NCBI GenBank assembly: GCA_023101885.1
Contig: JALPQD010000004.1
Coordinates: 10,065,688-10,129,687 of the forward strand
Length of the DNA: 64,000 nucleotides
Direction of reading: 5' to 3'
DNA from: Typhlomys cinereus
Lineage: Eukaryota > Chordata > Mammalia > Rodentia > Platacanthomyidae
In this document: piece by piece, positions 47,539 through 57,860 of the stretch
How positions within the stretch are numbered: the stretch's first letter is position 1
How the letters are laid out: every line of letters starts with the position of its first letter
The notes under the pieces: model-generated
The model's input: only the letters and a program-made list of their open reading frames with translations
What the model was told of the DNA's origin: nothing
Database searches by the model: none
Position numbers and translations under genes: made by a program

Positions 47539-47989
47539 GAAGTATGTAACTAGTAAAGAAATTTTAAAAAACACCCCTTTAAATTCAAAACAAACTAGAG
47601 ATGCCCATGGAAATTCTGCTAAAGGACCACGTGATTCTTTTCATGTTTCTAGTTAATCAAATTATAGTATAAAGAAACTTAACGGATGTTGAGCAAGTGA
47701 AGCAAACACTGTAAGGAGATGAATTTGCAATGGTCAAGATCAATAGCAGGAGAACTGATTTAATGGCTTGAAAAGATTCCACAACCATGAAAAACAGGTT
47801 AAATAATGCATGCAAACAGCTGCATAATAGTTCATGGAAATATTCTTCATAAAGATATTAAATCATTAACATTATTGAAGCATTATCTGCATACAGTAAG
47901 TTACACAAAGTGGATGTACTATGAGCATGAATTAATATCAGTATTCTTCTGTCACACACAGATACCCCATTGTGCCCACTTCAGAGTAC

Positions 47990-48590
47990 CTATTTCTGTT
48001 TTCCTAATATGTTCTGTGTCCTGACATCTAATACCACATCTTTCCAGTTTGCACTGTCTATAAATAACCCCTATTCTTTTATAATTGGATTTTTTCAGCA
48101 TTATTGTTTGAGATTTGTCCGTATTTTTGTACATTCATAGCAACAGTTTCTTTCCCAATATTATCTAGTATTCCATTGTATTTCATTATATTCATAGGTG
48201 AAAATTTAATACCTCATAATACTCATGCTCACTTGAACTACTAAGAATAGCACAATTCTGGAAAAAATATATTGCACATATATTTTTGTGTATTATTGAT
48301 GGACATACATTTTAGATCCTTTATCATAATACATGTGCAATTTAAGCTTTAATAGATACAATTAAGTGGCTTTCAAATGTACTTAATCTCAGCTTCAGCT
48401 CCAAATTTTTGCAATTTTTTGCATAACTTTTTTAGTATGATTTAAAAGTAGTTTCTGAAAGTGTGAAGAGGAACATTTGAGTTGTTAGCAATGTTTCCTT
48501 GAATGTCTACATTTGTTTTGACTATATAGTATGCATATTGTGTATGGAGCTTTCAGATGTCCTAAATTCTTGTCAGAATTTTTAAAAAGT
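47990..48590 (-). repeat. Ancient L1M fragment, left piece
   Basis: The forward strand shows attgtttgagatttgtccg, ctagtattccattgtatttc and, further on, inverse L1M ORF2 words. It is interrupted by the hAT-like element at 48591 and resumes at 49012. Confidence 0.5.
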
Positions 48591-49011
48591 GTCATAGTTG
48601 GGCACAGGTGTCAACTTGACAGTTGAGGATTTGAGCTCTTGGGCACATTTGTAGAAAATTAGTGGTTGAGTTAGGCCCAGAGCAAACCTGCATGATTGTC
48701 TAGCTGATGGGGAAAGCCCAACCCATGGTGGGTGGGATTAGGTGCTGGAATAAAATACTGACAGCTGGTTGAGAGAGTTGGCATCCTTGTATATACTTGG
48801 TCAGACATGCTGGTCTGGCAAGTAAGGATCGTCCCTCTCTCAGCCACTATGTAGAGATGGTGTGGCCAGTTCCCTCACCCCTAGAGTTAGCGTGAGCTCG
48901 TCTGTCAAACTGGACTGAGAACTGTAACCAGAAATCTAAGAGAAAATAGATCCCTTGTTCCCTTAAGCTATTTGATGGCCATTTTCAGCAACCATGCAGG
49001 CTGTTTGCAAC
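48591..49011 (+). mobile_element. hAT-like non-autonomous element inserted in L1M
   Basis: It begins gtcatagttgggcacaggtgtcaacttgacagttg and ends gcaggctgtttgcaac. Internal landmarks match the other copies: gtctagctgatggggaaagccc, catggtgggtgggattagg and agatggtgtggccagttccctc. It is the best preserved sense copy. No clear 8-base duplication is visible. Confidence 0.75.
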
Positions 49012-49300
49012 ATAAGTCTTTAACTGTAACCATTGTAGAGATTTTAGTTCATTTCGGTTTGAAAGGTTTTAATTGGTATTTCCCTAAAGGCCAATGTAAT
49101 CTAGTCTTCTTTCCTACATCAACAATTTATTTAGATATGTATTTTTGGGGGAAATAGCTTCTCAATTTCTTTGCCCAGTTTTCACTTTGGATATCTATCA
49201 TTGAACTGGAGTCTCACTTCATGTCTGCATCCTGCAAATATGTTGCAAATACCTTGTCTCACTTCGTAGTGTTTTTTTCCCTATGTCAGTGGCAGAAGTT
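49012..49300 (-). repeat. Ancient L1M fragment, right piece
   Basis: ggttttaattggtatttccctaaagg, tagcttctcaatttctttgcccagttttcac are inverse forms of the L1M ORF2 region normally next to the left piece. Confidence 0.55.
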
Positions 49301-49679
49301 TAACAGAAAATAATAGTTAATTTTTACACCATCAAATATATAAACACAATTTTCAGTTGCCACTTTTATCTCAGCCCAATTGAGAACTCTATCACTGTGG
49401 GATCTAACTTTTATATGCTGTTGGCAGAAGATGAAATGAAAAACCTTTGCATCTCATTCATAATATTTAGTAAATGAACAACCACCTGAACTAGGATGTG
49501 CAAAGCAGTGTTTCTAGAAACTTCATTTGGGCCAACTTTTATTCTGTCATCAAGTGTGTCAAAAGGAAAAAAATATATCTTTTATTTGTCAAGTTAATTT
49601 TTATGGAATTTTTCCCTAGAAAATTTATTGTATAAGTTCAAACTGTCAACAAATGTGCAATGTATTATAGCTCCTTTTA

Positions 49680-49790
49680 TGGAAGAAGAAACTGAGTAGG
49701 CCTGGGAGGTATTAATATCTTAAAATGAGAGAGCCAATCAGTGTCAGATATTTATTGCATACTCCAAAGTCAGTATCCTTTGAGATTCCA
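49680..49790 (-). repeat. MIR-like fragment, antisense
   Basis: ggaagaagaaactgagtagg ... gagagccaatcagtgtcag resembles the inverse MIR core. It lies about 100 bases before an ADAMTS19 exon. Confidence 0.4.
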
Positions 49791-49892
49791 TCTTGTAGAA
49801 ACTGACATGGTTTTTGCTAGCTGACATGAATGATTGATAAAATAACTTTATCAAGATGTAGGTAAATTTAAAAACTTATTTTTCTGTTACAG

Positions 49893-50065
49893 AAAAAGGA
49901 AAGCCTAGGTTGAATAAAGCACCAGAAAGTGGAAGAGAAAAAAGATATTCCTACAAATTACCTCAAGAATACAACATAGAGACTGTAGTGGTTGCAGACC
50001 CAGCCATGGTTTCCTACCATGGAGCAGATGCCGCCAGGAGATTCATTCTAACCATCTTAAACATG
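49893..50065 (+). CDS. ADAMTS19: ADAMTS19 exon: prodomain/catalytic boundary (REKR site)
   Basis: This 173-base exon lies between the acceptor tttctgttacag and the donor ATG|gtaggc. It takes the one base left by the previous exon (G + AA gives Glu) and ends in phase 0. It encodes about 58 residues. The sequence GREKRYSYK near residue 20 is a furin-type convertase site, after which the mature metalloprotease begins. It is followed by the first beta strand and helix of the reprolysin-type fold, with the stretches YNIETVVVADPAMV and RRFILTILNM typical of ADAMTS proteins. The frame is open over its whole length and no residue looks out of place. This exon and the one before it are separated by a 9.6-kb intron, and the next exon is 1.5 kb away. 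Confidence 0.95.
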
Positions 50066-51525
50066 GTAGGCAAAATGCAAGGTATTATTGGAATATTCTT
50101 CAAGAAAGATGTAAGGAAGAATAGTGTACAAAATGTTACTTTTTGTGGTGTTGGGAACTAAACTAGTGCACTGAGAATTATTTTAAAATTTAACTCACAA
50201 TTGGTTTCTTAGGGTTTTATGTCCATGTGTTTAAAAGGGCACCTGAGTATGTGTGCCTGTGGAGACCCAAGGGTTACACTGTGAATCACCTGGATTGCAC
50301 CATCTCTTTATTGCTATGCTCTGGGGTTTCACAGTATCCACCTTCCAGAGCCAGAAGTGCAGGCCACCACCATAAATATGGACATTTTTATGTGGGTTCT
50401 GAGAATCCGAATTCAAATCCTTTTGCTTGAGAGACAAAGGCCTTAACCCCTGACCTGTTTCTCTAGGTCATTATTGCTTTCTTTTATTGACAACAGGGAA
50501 AATATTCATTTGATATATTTTAGTATAACAATTTAATATATCCAAAACAGATTCAAATATTCATACCTTCTAATTTGAAAAAATATATTCATTACTAATT
50601 TTGAAGTGAAAAACCTCTTATCTTTCTTTTCGTCCTTCCCCTTGCTTTTGGTTTTATTTTCTTCCTTTCAAAAAAGACCATTGTTTGTTCTTACAAAAAC
50701 CAATAGATTAATTATTAGTATTATCAACCTACTTAATTCAAATGTGCATATCATTTTGACACCTGCATGATTCCTATTGATGAGTAGCACTTGAGAATTT
50801 TCAAATAACATCTTAAGTAACTAATTCTCATGTATCTAATTTTACTGGCTAATTTCTAGATTGCAGAAATCTAGTTTGTATGTAGCATCTTAGGAATGTT
50901 GATTATGACAGAAATCCTTAAATTTAATTGACTGATTTACTGGATAAACCATCTTCAATGCAGAAATGACAATAATGTAGAATAGTTTTTAATAGAAAAA
51001 AGGAAATATAACCTGAACCAAATGTTTATTTATAATTGCAGTTGCCACAGAAGTCAAGATAACATTGATGAATCAATGATCAAATATTTGCTATTTTTGT
51101 TGCTTTTACTATCACTTGGTGTTCATTTTTGTTATCGTTCTTTTGTTTTAGTGAATTTTTTGTTTTCTCTTGTTTTGCCATCCATACACCAGAACCATGC
51201 CAGTTGACAGTGTTTATCATATTTCCAACACTTCCATCCATCTCAGTCTGAGTTTTGAGACTGGCTGGCACTAAGTTCAGACCAAATGAATAGCCTAACT
51301 TCAGTTTCTTCCCGGTATTAGCATCTCTGGAAATCTGACTTTGCTGTATCAGTCGTATATTTTTAAATAATAATTGATAAAGTCCTGTTTCTTAAAAGCA
51401 AAAATCATTATGGCACAATAAAAAAATCACATAGTCTTCTAATTTTTAAAAATAAGATTTTAAACCTAAATTGAATATCCCCCTTTCAGTTTGACTTTAT
51501 GATTTTCATTTTTATTTGCTTTTAG
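50066..51525 (+). other. ADAMTS19: ADAMTS19 intron, 1.46 kb
   Basis: This intron lies between ATG|gtaggc and ttttag|GTG. An antisense B2-like SINE occupies about 50200-50467; the remainder (50470-51525) is AT-rich with no recognised element. Confidence 0.9.
50200..50467 (-). repeat. B2-like SINE, antisense, near an exon
   Basis: gggcacctgagtatgtgtgcctgtggagaccc ... gtgaatcacctgg ... gacaaaggccttaacccctgacctgtttctctagg. The tail lacks a long GT run. It begins about 135 bases downstream of the donor at 50066. Confidence 0.8.
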
Positions 51526-51609
51526 GTGTTTAATCTTTTCCAACACAAGAGTCTTGGTGTGCAGGTCAACCTTCGTGTGATAAAACTTATTCTGCTTCAT
51601 GAAACTCCA
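51526..51609 (+). CDS. ADAMTS19: ADAMTS19 exon: catalytic domain, 84-base exon
   Basis: This exactly 28-codon exon has phase 0 at both ends, lying between the acceptor tttgcttttag and the donor CCA|gtaaga. The translation runs VFNLFQHKSLGVQVNLRVIK and then LILLHETP. It encodes an amphipathic helix and the next strand of the ADAMTS19 metalloprotease domain. Because it is symmetric (84 bases, phase 0-0), skipping it would keep the frame but delete 28 residues of the catalytic fold. It sits 716 bases before the following exon, so these two exons form the only tight cluster in the window. Confidence 0.95.
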
Positions 51610-52325
51610 GTAAGAAAGTCTTGAGTTTTTATTCAATTAAGTGGGTGAGAAATTGTGTTGAGGAACTTTTAAGTAAAGGGAATGGTACGGATATACTTTT
51701 ATTGACTTAAAAATCCAAAAATATCCGCTGAGTCACTTAAAGTATACATAAAACTGGCCTTTAGTTTTGGTTAATACCTCAATTTTATTCAAAAAAAGGA
51801 ATGTTCTTAGTTTCCAAGGATCCTAACAACAAACCTTAACTTTCCAAAATGTGATTTTTTTAAATCATTTTCAATGTCAACCTTATTCTATTATTTAAAC
51901 ATGTGTGTTTTAAATCTTTTCTTATCGGGATTCTTTTTAAAATGGAGAGTTCTTTGTGCATTTACTTGGGCTTTTTAGAAAGCACTAATTAAAAAACACC
52001 TCAGAAAAATTTTTGTTCATAAATTATGGAAATAATCTATTATCCAACTCTAAAAGTTTCATGTTTTTAAAATGTTCCATTTCACCTTTTTATTTTTCAT
52101 GTTAGACTTAAACAGATTTTGTCCTTTTTACACCTTTGCGAATTTCAAAAATTTACATTTTTTTCCTTCTACTTCAGGTTAAATGAATCCTGAATACCTT
52201 CCATGTTCTAATTAATCTTCTGGTCATCTGTCTCTTTGAGTAATTTGGGAAAGTCCTCTTAGTTGTTAGCTTTTTAGGTTTGTCTAAGAATAATCTGCCT
52301 GAAAGTAAAATGTCATCTGTTGTAG
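51610..52325 (+). other. ADAMTS19: ADAMTS19 intron, 716 bases
   Basis: This is the shortest intron in the window, from gtaagaaag to ctgttgtag. It is AT-rich with long T runs and I see no repeat in it. Confidence 0.9.
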
Positions 52326-52483
52326 GCAGATCTGTATATTGGGCACCATGGAGAGAAAATGCTTGAGAGTTTTTGTAAATGGCAGCATGAAGAATTTGGC
52401 AAGAAGAATGATATACATTTAGAGACATCAACAAGCTGGGGAGAAGATATAACTTCAGTGGATGCAGCTATCCTTATAACAAG
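52326..52483 (+). CDS. ADAMTS19: ADAMTS19 exon: catalytic domain (HHGEKMLESFCKW block)
   Basis: This 158-base exon begins after catctgttgtag and ends at AAG|gtgaat, leaving two bases (AG) to be completed by G of the next exon (Arg). It encodes about 52 residues: ADLYIGHHGEKMLESFCKW, then a charged helix ending near KKNDIHLE, then WGEDITSVDAAILIT. The single Cys in SFCKW is expected to form one of the catalytic-domain disulfides. The acceptor has a poor polypyrimidine tract because it is interrupted by purines, so inclusion may depend on enhancers. Reading frame and phase agree with the exons on each side. The next exon is 10.5 kb downstream. Confidence 0.94.
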
Positions 52484-53012
52484 GTGAATTTCCAAAGCTA
52501 ATTAGATAGCATTCTGAATTCAGCGCCTCTTCTGTTGATCCCTTAATCATTTGATATAATGTTATTCCAGAATGTATTCTCTAAAATATTTTGGAATGAT
52601 GACTTTGATTATTTTCTTCAATTTATAATACTGATTTCTCCACAGCCAAATGTTGGATGACCTGTTGATAAAACATTTGTTTTATTAAATATTTGTTTTA
52701 CTAAAAGTGTATACCTCAATTTTTTTTATGTCAGAAACATAGCTGTTGATGATAGAATGTAAAGATAAATATTGGTGGAGATCCAAGACTTTAAGCTTCA
52801 ACTCCATGCTTTTCAGTCATCATTAACTAAAGTAACTTCATAGGTTATATTCATGAATTTGAAAAATTTCTGGCTCTTTTTGAAACAGTATTTTCAAATT
52901 TCAACTTCAAATAATATTTTCAAGTTTCAAAAATCTATAAGTAATTAATCATGAACAGGTTTTTAATGCAACATTGAATATAACACACATCTACCAATAA
53001 AAAGAGCAATGA

Positions 53013-53140
53013 CAGGGCTGAGGAGATGGCTCAGATCCTGAGATTCCATGTAAAAATGCAGGATAGAAGTGATGGCAGACTGCAATTCTGTCCCTGGAAG
53101 GTAGAACCTGGGAAATCCTAGAACAAATCAATGTAATTTC
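53013..53140 (+). repeat. B2-like SINE, sense, internally deleted
   Basis: gggctgaggagatggctcag is followed directly by atcctgagattccatgtaaaaatgc, so the A-box to B-box spacer is missing. It has lost the tail. Confidence 0.65.
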
Positions 53141-54189
53141 TGTATAAGTATGATACATCAGCAATTATCCATGAATTTATTTTGCTTCTAAGCAAATGCT
53201 AGCAAAAATAAATGATAATTCATTGTATGTCAATTATTTGATTTTTAACTTAAAAATTTATCAGCATTTCACATCACAAAAGGCATAGCTATACAATGTA
53301 TTTTTTCTGAAAAAGCTATAGATATAATTAGCAATTATAATAACATCATTCACAAAAAATTGTCTACTAATGAAGGCAACTCTACTTCTACTTAAAGCTA
53401 TTTATGAACAACTGATGCTGAATTTCTGTTGTACCTAAAAAACTATAGAATAGTCAGGAAGAAATGGTTATTAGTCAATGGAGAATAATCAACCAATGAC
53501 TGAAATCATTAGGGGAGTCCTCAGTCACCCCTCCTGTTTACTCGGTGTAGCAGCTGGGATTAGCTAGAATACCAGAGGTCCCACTGAGAGAACTGGAGGT
53601 CAGAGTCCTGTGCAAGGAAAAGTGGTATGCATATGCACAGCTCCATGAGAAGTACTAGAATGGCTGTGCATGCATACAAAATGAGACTACTCAAATCCAA
53701 TGTAATACAGAGTCTTAAAAAGGCAACATTAATTGGGAAGTTCCAAGCAGCAATCCCTCTTAACACTTTTCTACACAAACAAAGGCCTCTGTCATAACAA
53801 CAATGATCCAGAGAAATGATCTTTGGTAACAAAATTTGAAGCAATAACCCAGAAAGATCTTTTGTGGACACAGTTGGAAGAGTAACTTTTATCAATTCAC
53901 AAGGACTTTAGGAATCATATTGAGTATTTGACACTTTCTTCCTACCAAAGAATAAACTTCCATTTTCTTCAAGTGAACATGGTGAACCACTAATTGAATT
54001 GCTTCCTAAAAGAGTTACTAAGAACTCTTCAGATGAATATCAATATTATTTAATATTTTTCCCAATAAAAACTCTATAGGCATTTTAAAATAAGACAAGG
54101 TACAGCCCAATATTTATTTAGGGATTCAGAGGAGCCAACATATTCAAGAGAGTATTTAAAAATTAATTGGTGATAGCAATGTAAAGATA

Positions 54190-54655
54190 AATATTGGTGG
54201 AAATCCAAGATTTTAAGCTTCAGTTCCAATTCCACTAGGATTTACAGTATCTAATTCCAAAACTTACTGTTCAAGTACTGAAGACAACATGATTTGGGAA
54301 GAATTTTAGGCATTGAATCAGTAAAGCAAGATCAACATCCTAGAAATAGCCTCACATGTATAGTAAACTGGTATTTAATCCATTCTCTAACAAAATACAA
54401 TTATGAAAAGGTAATCTGTCTCTGAAATGATACTCAGATATTTAGACATATGTATACCAGGACATGAGTATTCCAATTCTTCTAATTATCATATATAAGG
54501 CTAATTAATATAACATCATGGGATTAAACATAAAATGTGCAACTGCAAATCTCTTAGTATAGAACGGAGAAGAAAACCTCCCTGACTAGATGTAGACCCA
54601 TGATTTGGCAAGATAAAAAAATCCTCACTGATAAAAATAATTCAAGAAAGTTACT
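54190..54655 (+). repeat. Ancient L1M ORF2 fragment
   Basis: Mutated L1 words in order: ccaaaacttactgttcaagtactgaag, caagatcaacatcctagaaatag, ggtatttaatccattctctaac and ggcaagataaaaaaatcctc. The frame is broken. Confidence 0.4.
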
Positions 54656-54659
54656 GTGA

Positions 54660-55105
54660 TGTTATTTAATATTCTACTGCTGTGTCAAAATGCTAAAGAA
54701 GATATTCAAAGGAAAAGATATATTCGATTTAGAATTTCAGTCTATGATCACTTGGAATACACATGGTAGAGCAGAATTGTTCTACTCATGACACCTAGGA
54801 AGTAGAGAGAGTCAGCAAAGGGTTTGGGACAAAATATACCTTTCCAAGGCACAGCCATTGTGATCTTCTTCCAAGATCCCAATCCTTAAATTCCATCATC
54901 TTCCAATAACCTGTCCTACTATAAGTCTAATATCCTTTGAGCTGTCATGATCTGTTCACCTCTGGAAGCTTTATCACAATACACCAGAGGAGTTTTCATT
55001 CATCTCTTAGGTATTTATTTCTCAAGCTAATCAAGTCAGTACCAACCACTAGAGCTTCCATATCATCTAACAAAGAATGTTTGCCCCAGAATGTACATAT
55101 TCACA
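54660..55105 (-). repeat. LTR-like block, antisense
   Basis: tactgctgtgtcaaaatgctaaagaag, agtctatgatcacttgg, gggacaaaatatacctttccaaggcacagcc and cacctctggaagctttatcac follow the order of an inverted, old MaLR/ERVL-type LTR. It appears to interrupt the L1M fossil. Confidence 0.4.
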
Positions 55106-55140
55106 TGTTTCTAGGTACATAACAATATAAAAACATAAGG

Positions 55141-55690
55141 CTATTTGAATTTTATATAAGAAATAAGACTCTCCACTAAGTATATGAAAAGATATTCCAT
55201 ACCATTAGCAATCAGTAAAATACTAGTAAAGTCTGCATCTACTTCAAGGTCATTAGTTTTAAAAATAGAAGCATTGAATTTTAGTGAGGATTTGGAATGT
55301 GCCTCAGTTACTGGCCAGGTTATAAAATGACTCAAACATTTTGGAATAGAGGTTGCTTTCTTAAAAAAAATTAAGCCCACATTTACCATATAAACTAGGT
55401 CATATTCAAGATAGTCAATCAAAAAAGTAAAAGCAATTTTCCTGGAAAACTTGTACTTGAAAGTTTGTGTCATTTTTAAAATACCTTAAATGTCTACTTA
55501 CAAGTAAATTGGTGTATGTTCCTATATCATACAATTACATATTCTTCATTAAACCACTGATTTGTACAATCATGTAAATGGATGTCAGAATCATATTGAG
55601 TGAAAATTGAAATTAAGCACAGAACAATGAGTCCCTTTATGTGAAGTTCCAGCAAAGGTCGATTAATGTTTGCAGATGTTACCTACTCTA
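55141..55690 (+). repeat. Ancient L1M 3' end, sense
   Basis: atgaaaagatattccataccattagcaatc, then gttactggccaggttataaaatg, cacatttaccatataaac and tgtctacttacaagtaaattgg, ending gaatcatattgagtgaaaattgaaattaagcacag and tttatgtgaagttcc. The order is that of the L1M ORF2 end and the start of its 3' UTR. Confidence 0.6.
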
Positions 55691-55848
55691 CATGGGCAAG
55701 AAGTTGTAAAACATTCCAAGGAAACATATGTCATATGGAATGTTATCTTGAATACATGGGTTGCATGTATATTGAAACTTATACATCTGGTCATTTAGGT
55801 AGCATGAAAATTTTTCCATGATATATTTTTTAAAAAGCAACACTATCA

Positions 55849-56124
55849 GGACTGGAGAGGTGACTCAGGGGTTAAGCCTCTGCCTTGCAGGCGGAAGGTC
55901 CTGAGTTCGCATCCTAGACCCCACTTAAAGACGCTGGCAAAAGCGGGTGTGGCCTGCGTTTCTGGTCCTAGTAGGGCGGAGTCTGTGAATCCCGGGACAG
56001 AGTAAAACAAGGAGAAGGTGGAAGTGTCCATGGTGGTTCCCAAATTCGTCCGTGGTTCTACACACACACACATACATGCACACACGTGCATACCATACAT
56101 GCATAATTGAATAAATAATAATTA
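55849..56124 (+). mobile_element. B2-like SINE with perfect 17-base target duplication
   Basis: A sense copy with head ggactggagaggtgactcaggggttaagcctctgccttgc and B-box ctgagttcgcatcc. The body is unusually CpG-rich (gcgggtgtggcctgcg, gggcggag), and the end reads aataaataataatt. The 17 bases aaaaagcaacactatca flank it (55832-55848 and 56125-56141). Retained CpGs and the exact duplication make it one of the youngest insertions here. Confidence 0.92.
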
Positions 56125-57674
56125 AAAAAGCAACACTATCAAATTTCATCTTGCGTTAGGAAGAGATGAAAGATGTGCACTGATGTTGCACATTCTCTGG
56201 TAATTGGGCTTGAAATAAGGCTGAAGTAGTTAAGAAAGGTCTAGATTTTTCATTTTGTAAATGTCATGAAAAGGATCCTTTTCTTCACGTAAGGAAAATA
56301 AGCATTTTTATGGATTCACACAAGGTGCGTGCATGCTTAAATTTAAAATAAAAATGGCAATAATGTTTATATGGTGGCAAACAGTTTAACAGTAGAAACA
56401 ACTGAAACCTTGACATACACATAGAAAGCTTAAAATGTTGTTGGCTAAATTGTTGAAGAAGATTGATACTAAATAGGAAAGATGAATAAAACATGGTGAT
56501 TGAACAGTGAGACCTAAGATTTTATAGATACTATCTTGTGATGTACCTTATTGTTAACAAAACAAGGTTGAAGTATATGGCATAAATTCAGTTACAATAC
56601 ATAGCTTGCAACTAGCATTCAAATATTTTTCCAAATACAAATAACCGAATTAAATCTTCTATATTTATTTTTTCTGTAAGGCATACTGTCAAAAATATCT
56701 TTTCCTTCATTATATTATAAATGTTATATAGTTGACCATGATTGTTCACTTTATTTATAAAATTATAATTCCATCATGTTACCTCAGACCGATTTGAGAA
56801 ATAAATGTTATTAGTGTATGACTATTATGACTAGATAATAACTGATTAGAGAACTTTAGGTAATTCAATTCAATATTAAATACAACTAAAGATGTGTTAT
56901 ATATACACTAATGGCAATTTAAATGAGGAAATAATGTGTAAAACTCCTGTTAGAACAAAACTATATTAGTTCCTATACCTCCTGTGAGTTTTCTACTTCC
57001 AGTGAAAATTGACTTTAATAATTTAGTTTTCCATCTGTGTAATCAGTCTTCTTTGCCTGGAATTTTCAGTTTAAGTTTAGTGAATACCTCAATAAAATAC
57101 TGAAATTGGAAATGTGTTATTTGTTTAAAAGAATGTGAGCCTTTTTTGTATGCCAAAACTATTACATTTTTACTAACTTACATTGGACTAGATTGCTCCC
57201 CAAATTCTATTAGTCCATCAGGTCAGATACTTGCAATATATTAAAAAAGAGCAAACAATCATTTAGCTTTCTAAATTGTCAAATCTAGTAATACTTAAAG
57301 CAATTGTAAACCAGAAGATGGTTGTTCATTGTTTCATGTTAGATTTTAGCTATTTTTTAGTTTTATTGTTTAATAATAAATAAATTAATGTATAAAGAAA
57401 AGTGATGAAAAACTTATGGCAATGATTATAATCCAGTAAAAAAGAGTGGCAAAATTGCATTGACATATTTCAAAGGAATATCGAACTCAAAGTATCTCGA
57501 ACTCAAAGGCAGATTAAAGTGGGTATGGTTACTAGCAAGGCTTATGATGATCAAACACAAACAAAATATTTTTAGGAAAAATATATTTAACCCAACAGAT
57601 GTATCTCTATACAGATGTAAACAGATGTATTTAACTCTATTTGATATATCAAAAGACCTAACACTATGCTTGAT

Positions 57675-57860
57675 CCATGTATTGTGGATGTGATTAAATT
57701 AAAGATCTTGAGTAGGAGACATTATTCAGGATTATTTGAGCAAAGTTATATAATCATGAATCTTAAGAAAAGGAGGCTGAGTTTCTGATTCTAGAGGGAT
57801 GAAGGATACTATTTTGACAATGAAGGTAGAAGATCAGACACAAAGCACAGGATGCAAGTA
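57675..57860 (+). repeat. Possible ancient LTR (MLT1-like) fragment
   Basis: gtggatgtgattaaattaaagatcttgag ... attattcaggattatttgagc ... gtaatc-like words resemble a mammalian-wide LTR pattern, heavily mutated. Confidence 0.35.

Larger units (their letters stand above)
40318..49892 (+). other. ADAMTS19: ADAMTS19 intron, 9.6 kb
   Basis: Donor gtaagt and acceptor acag bound this intron. It holds the CCTT tract, an inverted hAT-like copy, a MIR, two sense B2-like SINEs, and an L1M fossil interrupted by another hAT-like copy. The stretches 40810-42160, 43200-45090 and 45400-47255 show nothing recognisable. Confidence 0.9.

Noticed and set aside
47243..47656. Open frame of 137 codons
   Set aside because: It reads through a sense SINE and its CA tail.
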